Shown piece by piece: positions 35,592 through 43,633 of a stretch of DNA of 64,000 nucleotides. The position numbers and the translations under genes are program-made. Source of the stretch: Terriglobales bacterium (GTDB taxonomy: Bacteria; Acidobacteriota; Terriglobia; Terriglobales; Acidobacteriaceae); assembly GCA_035651995.1 (NCBI GenBank), contig DASRER010000006.1, positions 62,001 to 126,000 of the forward strand, read 5' to 3'. The notes beneath the pieces are model-generated. The model was not told the DNA's origin and did not search any database. It saw only the letters and a list, made by a program, of their open reading frames with translations. The first letter of the stretch is position 1; each line of letters opens with the position of its first letter.

Positions 35592-36154
35592 ATGCTCAAA
35601 CCTGCCCAGGTTTTTGTCACAGTTTGCATAGTCTCACTTTCCGTCGCCGCCACGCGCAGGGTCACGAAATCGCGCTCACCGGCGGCGGGCTCTTCGCCTC
35701 CAACCAGAACTTCAACGTTGACGCCAGCGCCGCCATCGAAGGCAGTTACGCCGGGCGCCTGGCACACATGCCGTTGGCCTCGATTTACGGTGAGGTCCCG
35801 CTCGCCTGGGGATTCAGCAACGCCGCCACGATTGCGAACGTCCCGGCGGCGCTCACGCGCGAGTGCTCGTCTTTCTTCTTTGCGCCGGGACTCAAACTGA
35901 AGCTCGCGCCTGAGTTTCCCCTCTCACCGTACCTCACCGTCGGCGTCGGTTTGGGGCGCTTCCATCAGTCCGGTAAGTCGGACACGACCACGGTGGCGCA
36001 GTACGGGGGCGGCGTTGACATGAAAATCCTGCCGTTCGTAAGCCTGCGCGGCGAGGTGCGCGACTACAACTCCGGCGTGCCCGATTTCGGCCTGCCCGCC
36101 AGCGGACGCCAGCACAATGTGCTGGTGACGGGCGGGCTGGCGCTGCGGTTCTAA
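35592..36154 (+). pseudogene. Outer-membrane beta-barrel protein gene with a frameshift after the signal peptide
   Basis: The ATG at this start encodes a good signal peptide, MLKPAQVFVTVCIVSLSVAA, and then runs out of the coding frame. The mature part continues in another frame from about 35656 as HAQGHEIALTGGGLFASNQN to the stop. Adding a single C in the GCCGCCACGCGC run would restore ..VAAHAQGHEIAL, an ideal cleavage site. The mature chain of about 165 residues has alternating strands (FFFAPGLKLKLAPEFPLSPY, YLTVGVGLGRF) and ends in ALALRF-type C-terminal Phe, typical of small OmpA/OmpW-like barrels. It is either a real single-base lesion or a sequencing error. Confidence 0.65.
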
Positions 36155-36168
36155 CACCCGAAGACTCC

Positions 36169-36289
36169 AACGCAGAGGACGCGGAGGACGCAAAGGAAAA
36201 CCATTTCAACAAATCTGCCGATTCGAATCTGCGGGCTTGTGAATGTCTTCTTTCGGCGTCCCTCTGCGTAGCCAGCGTCCTCTGCGTTC
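36169..36289. repeat. R4 palindromic element
   Basis: The left arm 36169-36196 is built from CGCAGAGGACGCGGAGGACG units. The right arm 36255-36289 is its approximate inverse (CAGCGTCCTCTGCG), with a centre of about 58 nt. The element begins 14 nt after the beta-barrel gene stop. Confidence 0.8.
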
Positions 36290-36448
36290 AAAGGCCTTGC
36301 GCTTCTTGCATCTTCTTCTCTGGATTTGCGAGAATATAGTGTTCCTTCAGCCGATTGGAGCGGTCTGGGCGGGCCCGGAATTTCGAGTCTCGGGCGGGCC
36401 GCGGGACATCTAATTGGTTGAGATAACGCTGTCGGCTACAACAACCCC

Positions 36449-37678
36449 GTGGCTAGGGCCCGCAAGGGCGGCGTAGCCACTGAGCCGGCGGATGCTTTCA
36501 ACATCCCCGTTTCCGGGCGGCCGCGAGCCGCGCCGGGACTGAAGGCGGCAAATAAATTGGCGACCCCTGCAACAGTAGCTTCTGCTTGCCGGCTGGACAA
36601 CTACCTTGTCCTGCCCGACGAATCCATGGACGCCCGCATTCACACGGCGCGCGAGCGCCTGGGCTCCGACGCGGTCATTCTTGGCCACCACTATCAGCGC
36701 GACGAAGTCATCAAGTTCGCCGATTTCCGCGGCGACTCCTACCGTCTGTCGAAGGTGGCTTCGCAGGCCGGCGGGCGCTACATCATTTTCTGCGGCGTGC
36801 ACTTCATGGCCGAATCGGCCGACGTGCTCGCGCGTCCCGGGCAGCAGGTTGTGCTTCCCGACCTGAACGCCGGCTGTTCCATGGCCGACATGGCCGAGAT
36901 CACGCAGGTGGAAGACTGCTGGGAGCAGCTCGTCGCGGCCGGCGTGACCAACGACGCGGGCGAGGGCATTACGCCCATCACCTACATGAATTCTTCGGCG
37001 GCGATCAAGGCGTTTTGCGGCGAGCGCGGCGGCGTGGTGTGCACTTCGTCGAACGCGCCTGGCGCCATGCGCTGGGCGTTTGCCAAGACCCCAAAAGTTC
37101 TGTTTCTCCCCGACCAGCACCTGGGCCGCAACACCGCCTACCGCATGGGCATTCCGCTTACAGACATGGTGGTGTGGGACCCGTTCATGATCGGAGGCGG
37201 CGTTTCGCCCGACCGGCTGCGCGCCGCCAACGTCATTCTGTGGAAGGGACACTGCTCGGTCCACCAGCGCTTCCTGCCCGAGCACGTGGACGCGGTGCGC
37301 CAGCGCTATCCCGGCATCCGCGTGATCGTGCATCCGGAGTGCCGCTGGGAGGTCTGCGAGAAGGCCGACGGCATCGGCTCCACCGACAAGCTGAGTAAGA
37401 TGATCGCCGAAGCGCCCGCCGGAACGAGCTTCGCCGTCGGCACCGAAATCCACCTGGTGAATCGCCTGGCGAAGGAGCACGCGCGCGACGGCAAGAAGGT
37501 GATCACGCTCGACGACTCCGGCTGCCTGTGCACGACCATGTTCCGCATCTCGCCGCAGCACTTGTGCTGGGCGCTGGAGAACCTGGCCGACGGCAATGTG
37601 GTGAACCGCATCACGGTGCCGGCCAACGTGAAGCGCTGGGCGCGCGTGGCGCTGGACCGGATGCTGGAAATTCAATGA
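36449..37678 (+). CDS. nadA: Quinolinate synthase
   Basis: 4Fe-4S enzyme of about 409 residues that condenses iminoaspartate with dihydroxyacetone phosphate to quinolinate in NAD synthesis. Family motifs are AVILGHHYQRDEVIKFADFRGDS, IIFCGVHFMAESADVL, PDLNAGCSMAD, the YMNSSAAIKAFCG segment, GVVCTSSNA, LFLPDQHLGRN and HPECRWEVCEKAD; the three conserved cluster-ligand Cys lie in the FCGVH, VVCTS and SGCLCTTM segments. The GTG start has no good ribosome-binding site and the first 50 residues are not conserved, so the true start may be downstream. nadB and nadC are not adjacent, so NAD synthesis genes are dispersed. Confidence 0.94.
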   Translation: MARARKGGVATEPADAFNIPVSGRPRAAPGLKAANKLATPATVASACRLDNYLVLPDESMDARIHTARERLGSDAVILGHHYQRDEVIKFADFRGDSYRLSKVASQAGGRYIIFCGVHFMAESADVLARPGQQVVLPDLNAGCSMADMAEITQVEDCWEQLVAAGVTNDAGEGITPITYMNSSAAIKAFCGERGGVVCTSSNAPGAMRWAFAKTPKVLFLPDQHLGRNTAYRMGIPLTDMVVWDPFMIGGGVSPDRLRAANVILWKGHCSVHQRFLPEHVDAVRQRYPGIRVIVHPECRWEVCEKADGIGSTDKLSKMIAEAPAGTSFAVGTEIHLVNRLAKEHARDGKKVITLDDSGCLCTTMFRISPQHLCWALENLADGNVVNRITVPANVKRWARVALDRMLEIQ

Positions 37679-37761
37679 GCCGGCACTTAGCATTTGGCGC
37701 CTGGCATTTGGCCGCGCGAGGCCGTGCCTGGGCCAAATGCTAAGAGCCAATTGCTAAGAGC
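37679..37761. repeat. Palindromic element after nadA (R1/R3-like)
   Basis: Begins immediately after the nadA stop. The left units are CACTTAGCATTTGGCGCC and the right units GGCCAAATGCTAAGAGCC, forming an imperfect inverted repeat around a GC-rich centre. It ends within a few bases of the GTG start of the next gene and thus overlaps that gene's ribosome-binding region. Confidence 0.75.
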
Positions 37762-37766
37762 TCGTT

Positions 37767-38192
37767 GTGTCTGACGAACGCACATTTACGCTGCCGGAAG
37801 CGCAGGCGCTGCTGCCGGTGCTGGAGTCGCTGCTCAAATCGGCCATCGCCAGCAAGAAGCGCATGGAAGAAGTGCAGGCCGAGATGCAGCAGCTCTCCGG
37901 CCGCATCTTCCTGCTGGGCGGCGTCCGGGTTGACTTGCCCGCCGTCACGCGGCGCAAGGCCGAGGGCGAAAAGGCGGCGCACCGGCTGAAGGACACGCTC
38001 GACGAAATCAGTGCCACCGGCGTGCAGGTGAAAGACCTCGACGTCGGCCTGCTCGACTTCCCCTGCCGGGTAGACGGCGAGATCATCCTGCTCTGCTGGA
38101 AGCTGGGCGAATCGGCCATTGAGCACTGGCACGGCGTGAGCGAAGGCTTCGCCGGGCGCAAGCCGATTGACGACAAAATCAGGAGCGCCTAG
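37767..38192 (+). CDS. DUF2203-family protein
   Basis: Cytosolic protein of 141 residues with a GTG start. It begins with the DUF2203 pattern FTLPEAQALLPVLESLL, has a long helical middle, and carries the conserved C-terminal VGLLDFPCRVDGEIILLCWKLGE..HWH segment. The conserved Cys and His residues suggest metal binding, but no activity is known for the family. Its initiation region is formed by the end of the preceding palindrome, with no Shine-Dalgarno. Confidence 0.88.
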   Translation: MSDERTFTLPEAQALLPVLESLLKSAIASKKRMEEVQAEMQQLSGRIFLLGGVRVDLPAVTRRKAEGEKAAHRLKDTLDEISATGVQVKDLDVGLLDFPCRVDGEIILLCWKLGESAIEHWHGVSEGFAGRKPIDDKIRSA

Positions 38193-38312
38193 GCCGGCTT
38201 CCCGCTCCCCGGCAAAGCGCTTTCCGCTTCTCACTTCTCTGCCAAGTAGGGGTCACTCCGGCCCGCGAGGCGAGCGGCACGGAGCGAGGCGATTACGTGT
38301 CGCTCGCTTCGC

Positions 38313-38389
38313 GAGCTTTCCGCGTTGGATCCGCGGACCCACAGCCTACGCTGTGGGCCACTAAACTGCCGCTGGCTTCGCCAGCTGTG
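38313..38389. repeat. 77-bp dispersed repeat, copy 1
   Basis: Contains the hairpin CCCACAGC/GCTGTGGG and a second hairpin GCTGGCTTCGCCAGC. Copy 2 at 38439 is identical at 74 of 77 positions. A more diverged relative with the same two-hairpin order lies at 19461-19516. Confidence 0.9.
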
Positions 38390-38438
38390 TGCGCGGCAAA
38401 TCGGCCCGCGCAGAGAGGACCGCGGCAGTGCTCGCCTG

Positions 38439-38515
38439 GAGCTTTCCGGGTTGGATCCGCGGACCCACAGCTTACGCTGTGGGCCGCTAAACTGCCGCTG
38501 GCTTCGCCAGCTGTG
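38439..38515. repeat. 77-bp dispersed repeat, copy 2
   Basis: Direct repeat of 38313-38389 with three substitutions, two of them in or next to a hairpin. It ends about 75 nt before the Big-2 lipoprotein start; a TAAAAT that could be a -10 element follows at 38554. Confidence 0.9.
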
Positions 38516-38589
38516 GGGAGAGCGGGCAGAGGGAAGCGGCGTCACGCAAGCTGCTAAAATCATTTCGTTCTTCTCACGTGACGAACCCG

Positions 38590-39210
38590 ATGCGCTCCCC
38601 CCGCCTCACCGTCGTCCTGACGATCGCGGCCTTGCTTCTGCTGGCGGCCTGCGGCGATTTCTTCGTCTCCAATGACACCGTGACCGCGATTGCGGTCACG
38701 CCCGCCAATGGCCTGCTGAAGCCGGGGGCCACCCAGCAGTTCACCGCCACCGCCACGCTGGCCAACGGAAACACCAAGGACGTGACCAGCAGCGCGACGT
38801 GGAGTTCGTCGAACACGAGCATTGCGACCATCTCGAATTCCGGACTGGCCACGGGCGTCGCCCTGGGCTCCACCACGATTGCCGCGTCGGTCCCGGCCAA
38901 CGCCACCAGCAACAGCAAGGTCAACGGTCAGACCACCCTCACGGTGAGCAACGCCACGATTCTCACCGTCACGCTCACGCCGGCGAATCCGGTGGTGCGC
39001 GTGGGCTCCACGCAGCAGATGAGCGCCGTGGCCACGCTCTCGGACAACAGCACGCGCGACGTAACCAGCACCGGCGCCTGGTCGAGCAGCGCGCCAGCCA
39101 TCGCCACGGTGAACGCATCGGGACTGGTGACCGGAGTGGCCGCCGGCACGGCGGTCGTGAGCGTCACCGTGGGCACAATTACCGCTTCCACGCCGGTCAC
39201 GGTTCAGTGA
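38590..39210 (+). CDS. Lipoprotein with two bacterial Ig-like (Big-2) domains
   Basis: Exported lipoprotein of 206 residues from the ATG; a GTG 12 nt earlier is possible. The lipobox LLAAC ends a canonical signal peptide near residue 21. Two Big-2 repeats follow (about 30-115 and 118-205), each with V-x-V/L-TPAN, an ATATLANG/AVATLSDN segment, a W-S-S-S-x-P/T-x-IATI core and a GLATGVALGSTTI-like end. Such domains occur in adhesins and surface proteins; no catalytic domain is attached. Confidence 0.9.
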   Translation: MRSPRLTVVLTIAALLLLAACGDFFVSNDTVTAIAVTPANGLLKPGATQQFTATATLANGNTKDVTSSATWSSSNTSIATISNSGLATGVALGSTTIAASVPANATSNSKVNGQTTLTVSNATILTVTLTPANPVVRVGSTQQMSAVATLSDNSTRDVTSTGAWSSSAPAIATVNASGLVTGVAAGTAVVSVTVGTITASTPVTVQ

Positions 39211-39225
39211 CAATAGCTGCCGGAG

Positions 39226-40329
39226 ATGGCAGCCGAAGCTGACAAGATCCGCACCATCGGCATCACCACCGGCGGCGGCGACTGCCCTGGACTGAACGCG
39301 GTCATCCGCGCGGCGGTGAAGTGCGCCATTCTGAAGTACGGCTGGCGCGTGATCGGCATCCGCGACGGATTCGATGGCCTCATCTGGCCCGAGGAAAAAG
39401 CGCAGGCGCTCGAACTGAAAGACGTGAGCGGCATCCTGCCGCGCGGCGGCACCATCCTCGGCACCACCAATCGCGGCAATCCCTTCAAGTACATGGTCAA
39501 GGAAGATGGCCGCGAGGTGGTGCGCGATTATTCCGACGACGTGATCCGCAACGCGCGCGCCCTTGGGCTGGACGCCATCATCGTGATCGGTGGCGACGGC
39601 ACGCAAGCCATCGGGCTCGACCTGTTTCGCCGCGGGCTCAACATCGTCGGCGTGCCCAAGACGATCGACAACGATCTCAGCGCCACCGACGTCACCTTCG
39701 GTTTCGACACGGCGCTGCACACCGCCACCGACGCGGTGGACAAGATCCACACGACGGCGGAATCGCACCATCGCATCATGATGGTGGAGGTCATGGGCCG
39801 CGATGCCGGCTGGATCGGCATCGAGGCGGGCATCGCCGGCGGCGCACACGTGATTTTGATTCCCGAGATTCCGTTCACCATCAAAAAGGTCTGCGAGTTC
39901 GTGGAGATGCGGCAGCGCAGCGGCAAGCACTTCACCATCATCGTGGTGGCCGAGGGCATCCGCCGGCCGCCGGACCTCGACAGCGACGCGCCCGAGAATG
40001 AGCGACGCTCCAAGCCGCGCCTGAGCATGGCCAGCCTGGTCGGCGACGCCGTCGGCCGGTGCTGCCGGCGCGAGGTCCGCGTCACCGTGCTGGGACACAT
40101 TCAGCGCGGCGGCTCCCCCTCGCCCTTCGACCGCATCCTGAGCACGCGCTTCGGCGTGGCCGCCGTGGACCTGATCGCGCAGCGCAAATTCGGGCAGATG
40201 GTCTGCCTGCGCGGCGCCTCGATCGGATCAGTCGACGTGGCGGAAGCCGTGGGCCAGCTGAAGAAAGTTGATCCCAACGGCGAACTGGTGCAGGTCGCCA
40301 GGGCGATTGGCGTTTCTTTCGGAGACTAA
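39226..40329 (+). CDS. pfkA: 6-phosphofructokinase
   Basis: Glycolytic kinase of 367 residues. The nucleotide-binding start is ITTGGGDCPGLNAVIRA, the phosphate-donor loop is IGGDGTQAIG, the catalytic loop is PKTIDNDLSATD and the fructose-6-phosphate site is MMVEVMGRDAGWI, then LGHIQRGGSPSPFDR. The donor-determining positions combine Gly in GGDGT (ATP type) with Lys in PKTIDND (present in PPi enzymes and in Streptomyces-type ATP enzymes). ATP is therefore the likely donor, but PPi cannot be excluded. It follows the Big-2 lipoprotein after 15 nt. Confidence 0.93.
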   Translation: MAAEADKIRTIGITTGGGDCPGLNAVIRAAVKCAILKYGWRVIGIRDGFDGLIWPEEKAQALELKDVSGILPRGGTILGTTNRGNPFKYMVKEDGREVVRDYSDDVIRNARALGLDAIIVIGGDGTQAIGLDLFRRGLNIVGVPKTIDNDLSATDVTFGFDTALHTATDAVDKIHTTAESHHRIMMVEVMGRDAGWIGIEAGIAGGAHVILIPEIPFTIKKVCEFVEMRQRSGKHFTIIVVAEGIRRPPDLDSDAPENERRSKPRLSMASLVGDAVGRCCRREVRVTVLGHIQRGGSPSPFDRILSTRFGVAAVDLIAQRKFGQMVCLRGASIGSVDVAEAVGQLKKVDPNGELVQVARAIGVSFGD

Positions 40330-40372
40330 ACCCAGGCTTCACGTTTCCCGTTTCACGTTTCACGTCCGCTCA
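40330..40372. repeat. R6-type repeat arm
   Basis: TTCACGTTTCCCGTTTCACG-type run starting about 9 nt after the phosphofructokinase stop. I see no full opposite arm before the next gene. Confidence 0.5.
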
Positions 40373-40470
40373 CGCCCAGCGATGGCCCGAGTGTCGCTCA
40401 CACAGCCAGCAGCCCTCGCCTGAGAACCGGGAACCGGCAACTCGGGTTATAGTGACGTTGAGAGCGCGCC

Positions 40471-41646
40471 GTGACTTCCGTTCATTCAAGAAAGGCTGGC
40501 TTCGGCTCGGTCGCGGTCTGTCTGCTGGCGATCGTGCTCGTGGTCGGCTGCCGCCGCGGCCTGGAGACGCAGAAGGAGTATGCCTGGGTATCGGCGCCGC
40601 AGGTCACGCTGCGCGATCGCGTGGCGGCGGTTTACAACCGCGTCGGCATGCTGAAGAACGGCGAGCGCGTAGAGGTGCTGGAGCGCGCCAAGCGCTTCGT
40701 CCGCGTGCGCACCGAGTCGGGACAGGAAGGCTGGGTGGAGCAGCGCTACCTGGAGTCGCAGCAGGTTTATGAGGGTTTCCAGAAGCTGGCGCGCGAAGCC
40801 GCCACGGCGCCCGTCCAGGGCCACGGCGTGACCCGCTCCACGCTGAACATGCACGTTACGCCCGAGCGCGAGAGCGACCACCTGTATCAGCTCAAGGAGG
40901 GTGAGCGCGTGGAGCTCATCCGGCGCGCGACGGGCGAGCGTCCGGGAAGGCCCGGCGCGCCGGTAACGCCGGCCACGTCGCCGGGAAAGAAGAATGCGCC
41001 GCCTGTCCCGCCGCCGCCGAACCTGGAGGACTGGTGGCTCATTCGCGACTCCGAGCGCCGCGCCGGATGGGTGCTGGCGCGCATGGTGGACCTCGATGTC
41101 CCGCTCGACATCGCGCAATACGCGGAAGGCCAGCGCATCGTGGCGGCGTTTGTCCTCAATACCGTGGACGACCCCGATTACGACCCGAAGAAGGAAGAGG
41201 CGCAGCGCGCTTGGGACCGGCCGGAGCCCGGGGGAGGCGTGAGCAGCGCCGTCTCGGCAGCTGCCAAGCCGCAGGACACCGCCAGCGCCGGCCACAAAGT
41301 GCCGCAGTACCTGGTGCTGCTTACCGAGCCGCGCGATGGACAGCCATTCGACTACAACCAGGTGCGGGTCTTCACCTGGAACCTGCGCAAGCATCGCTAT
41401 GAGACCGCCTACCGCGAGCGCAACCTCTTCGGCATGCTTCCGGTGCGCACCGGCAGCGAGAATTTCGACAAGGAAGGCACGCTGCCCACCTTCACCCTGA
41501 ATGTGCAGGGCGTTGACAATCAGCCGGTGGCGCGCAAGTACAAGCTCAACGGTCCGATCGTGCGCCGCGTGCTGGCTCCCGGCGAGACCGCGAAGCCAGC
41601 ACGTCCGCTGCCCCGCGCCGCCGGCAAGCGCGGCAGCAGGTCATGA
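40471..41646 (+). CDS. Exported lipoprotein with bacterial SH3-like domains
   Basis: Envelope protein of 391 residues with a GTG start and the lipobox LVVGC near residue 27. Two SH3b-like segments follow: AWVSAPQVTLRDRVAAVYNRVGMLKNGERVEVL..FVRVRTESGQEGWVEQRYL (about 38-95) and TRSTLNMHVTPERESDHLYQLKEGERVELI interrupted by a Pro-rich insert, then WWLIRDSERRAGWVLARMVD. The C-terminal 200 residues contain FTWNLRKHRYETAYRERNLFG, possibly a further beta domain. SH3b domains usually bind peptidoglycan. A terminator follows the stop closely. Confidence 0.85.
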   Translation: MTSVHSRKAGFGSVAVCLLAIVLVVGCRRGLETQKEYAWVSAPQVTLRDRVAAVYNRVGMLKNGERVEVLERAKRFVRVRTESGQEGWVEQRYLESQQVYEGFQKLAREAATAPVQGHGVTRSTLNMHVTPERESDHLYQLKEGERVELIRRATGERPGRPGAPVTPATSPGKKNAPPVPPPPNLEDWWLIRDSERRAGWVLARMVDLDVPLDIAQYAEGQRIVAAFVLNTVDDPDYDPKKEEAQRAWDRPEPGGGVSSAVSAAAKPQDTASAGHKVPQYLVLLTEPRDGQPFDYNQVRVFTWNLRKHRYETAYRERNLFGMLPVRTGSENFDKEGTLPTFTLNVQGVDNQPVARKYKLNGPIVRRVLAPGETAKPARPLPRAAGKRGSRS

Positions 41647-41670
41647 CCGGACACTTCGATTTACTTCCAG

Positions 41671-41700
41671 GCAACGGAGCAATTCCGTTGCTAGTTTTTT
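41671..41700 (+). terminator. Intrinsic terminator of the SH3 lipoprotein gene
   Basis: Stem GCAACGGA/TCCGTTGC with loop GCAAT, followed after three bases by six T residues. It overlaps the 3' end of a small leftward gene. Confidence 0.75.
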
Positions 41701-41798
41701 CTCCAGAATCGGGGCGGCAGGAACAACGCGGCAAGGAACAACACACCGAGCACCGCCAAGACCATGAGCGCCGGATCGCTGTAGTCGCTGATGTTCAT
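41691..41798 (-). CDS. Small single-helix membrane protein (35 aa)
   Basis: The minus-strand frame MNISDYSDPALMVLAVLGVL then FLAALFLPPRFWRKN has the standard layout of a bacterial small membrane protein: a short polar N-terminus, one hydrophobic helix of about 20 residues and a basic end (RFWRKN) predicting a cytosolic C-terminus. GAGG lies 15-18 nt upstream, which is weak. It shares its stop region with the terminator of the convergent gene. No family is assigned. Confidence 0.5.
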   Translation of the reverse strand: MNISDYSDPALMVLAVLGVLFLAALFLPPRFWRKN

Positions 41799-41875
41799 TC
41801 GAGCCGGGTTGGCCTCAAATCCTCAGCGCGCCATTTCCGCCGGACCTGGTCGGGCAGGTGAAGAGGCGCACGGCG

Positions 41876-42274
41876 TTACCTTCCGGCGGACTTGCCGTGG
41901 TCTTTGCCGGCGCGCTTGGCCCTTTCAAGGGCCTGCATCGGCGCGCCCTGCATCGCGTCGACCAGGGGCGGCCACAGCAGCGCCGTGAGCTGATTCGTTG
42001 CAGTGTCGAATTCGAGCTTGAGGGTGAGTTCGCGTGGGTGCAGCGAGCGGTACAGCATCGCCCAATGAATCAGCAGTGTCGCCTCAGCGGGTGTGAGCCT
42101 TCGGCGCAATCCCAGTTGCAGGTCGCCATTGCCAGGAATGCGGCGCAGGATCTCCTGCGCGAGTTCGTGCCGGATGTGCCGCGGGACCTCCGATGCCGTC
42201 CTGAACTCGTGAAGTTCGGGCGAGCGATAAGCGAGCCCTAGGCGCTGGGCGCCGCCGCGCTTTGCAACCACCAC
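41876..42274 (-). CDS. Hypothetical cytosolic protein
   Basis: Protein of 132 residues from a GTG preceded by GAGG at good spacing. The sequence is coherent (SPELHEFRTASEVPRHIRHEL, then LRRRLTPAEATLLIHWAMLYRSLHP and a basic tail), mostly helical with one Trp-containing segment. No family is recognised. It lies 113 nt downstream of the Crp/Fnr regulator on the same strand and may be co-transcribed with it. Confidence 0.55.
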   Translation of the reverse strand: MVVAKRGGAQRLGLAYRSPELHEFRTASEVPRHIRHELAQEILRRIPGNGDLQLGLRRRLTPAEATLLIHWAMLYRSLHPRELTLKLEFDTATNQLTALLWPPLVDAMQGAPMQALERAKRAGKDHGKSAGR

Positions 42275-42387
42275 GGGTCACCTCGAAGCGGGAGCTGGAA
42301 TCGCTAATCGGCGGAAGTCTGTTCCACTTTGGTGGCCCTTGTCGTTGCCCGCGGGCAAAGCAGGCACCAGACATCGCAACCCCCGGC

Positions 42388-43158
42388 TCACAATTCCTCC
42401 CGAAGGCCCCGCTCGGAGAGCACGATCTTGCCGCGCACCTTGCTGAGCAAGCCTTGGCGCTGCCATCGGCTGAGTATCCGGCTGGCGGTGTATTGCGATA
42501 CCCCGGTGATCGCCGCCAGTTCGTGGTTGCGGATGTCAATCTCCACACCTTGCGGTTTGTGCATCCCGATGCGATGGGCAAGGTCCAGGAGGGAATACCG
42601 GATGCGGTCCTCGGCGCTGCGCGTGAGCATCAGCGTCCGGCCCAGGGTCAAATCGGCAAGGAACCCAATGGCGACCTGAAGTGAATTTTCGACCAACCTG
42701 GGAAACTCGGCCTTCATTCGCAATACGTTGGACCGCTCCCAAACGATCACCTGGCCGGGTCGGGTCATTGCCAACGTCCCCACCGCGGCCGTTTGCGGAA
42801 CTAAGGTGCGAAGCCCCGCCACTTCGCCGGATGTGAACCAGCGCAACAGGATTTCCGCGCCAGCCTCGGTCACGAGCGACAACTTCGCCATTCCGCTCAA
42901 CAGCACGAAGAGGCGCGTCACCGGGTCTCCGTGCGTGAGCAGAACTTCTCCGCGAGTTACGCGCCGGATCTCTCCGTACTCCATGATGCGGCGCACCTGG
43001 ACGTCGGTGAGTCCCTCAAACAGCGGGGAAGAGCGTGCCAGGATCCCGGTTTGTGTTGCCGCCGCCGTCACCCAGCTGACCGGGCAAAGTTTTCTTGCTT
43101 CACAGTGGCCGCCTTTGTAAGTTTCGACCCACGAAGTTACGCAAAACGACAGACCCAC
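42388..43158 (-). CDS. Crp/Fnr-family transcription regulator
   Basis: Regulator with an N-terminal cyclic-nucleotide-binding-like beta-roll (LFEGLTDVQVRRIMEYGEIRRV, GEVLLTHGDPVTRLFVLLSG) and a C-terminal helix-turn-helix (HELAAITGVSQYTASRILSRWQRQGLL). The dimer helix lies between at about 150-185. The cAMP phosphate-binding R/S pair is not conserved, so the ligand is unknown. The extreme N-terminus contains Cys in GGHCEARKLCP that might hold an Fe-S cluster, but it is uncertain whether this part is translated: a GTG at 43071 would start just before the beta-roll. The target is not evident. Confidence 0.88.
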   Translation of the reverse strand: MGLSFCVTSWVETYKGGHCEARKLCPVSWVTAAATQTGILARSSPLFEGLTDVQVRRIMEYGEIRRVTRGEVLLTHGDPVTRLFVLLSGMAKLSLVTEAGAEILLRWFTSGEVAGLRTLVPQTAAVGTLAMTRPGQVIVWERSNVLRMKAEFPRLVENSLQVAIGFLADLTLGRTLMLTRSAEDRIRYSLLDLAHRIGMHKPQGVEIDIRNHELAAITGVSQYTASRILSRWQRQGLLSKVRGKIVLSERGLREEL

Positions 43159-43393
43159 GCTTTGCGCACGAGCAAAACCCTGCCGGTACTTTGGTTACCC
43201 CGCCGAAGGCAACGTTGTTCGATGCGAGCAGGGGCTTAATCGATGCAGCGGCGCGATTTAGTTCCACTTCTTAGCTTACTCGAATGGGCGTCGTTTCATG
43301 GTTTCCGAGCGTAGCTGATTTGGGTACCTTGGTAATTTTTGCAGGCATCGGCAGGCGGCGGGCGGGAATCCAAGTGGGCTGAGGAGCCCCACG

Positions 43394-43621
43394 ATGGCGG
43401 AGAAGGTAAAGCGACTGGGCCTGGAGCGGGACTACAAGTCGTATCTTTACTTTATCGACGGCAGCGGCAACGTCGCCCGCAAGTCCAAGTCAGGCAAGGG
43501 CGCAAGCGAAGTGCTGGTGCCCAACGCCGTGGAGCGGGACAACCGCTACCTGTACTTCATCGACAAGGATGGCGACGTCTCCCGCTCGCCGCGCGCTTCT
43601 CGCACCCGCAGCGCCGCCTGA
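43394..43621 (+). CDS. Small protein with two tandem YLYFID repeats
   Basis: Protein of 75 residues with GAGGAG upstream of the ATG. Two copies of a short motif are obvious: YLYFIDGSGNVARKSK at about 16-31 and YLYFIDKDGDVSRSPR at about 52-67, separated by a linker with NAVERDN that echoes LERDY before copy 1. Each copy looks like a beta-hairpin (Y-x-YFID-x-x-G-[ND]-V-x-R). The family is unknown to me. It ends 12 nt before the next gene and may be co-transcribed. Confidence 0.68.
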   Translation: MAEKVKRLGLERDYKSYLYFIDGSGNVARKSKSGKGASEVLVPNAVERDNRYLYFIDKDGDVSRSPRASRTRSAA

Positions 43622-43633
43622 ACCCTACCCTCG

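Noticed and set aside
38313-38515. Possible CRISPR array
   Set aside because: Only two 77-bp copies with one 49-nt spacing, internal hairpins and no cas genes; this is a dispersed repeat.
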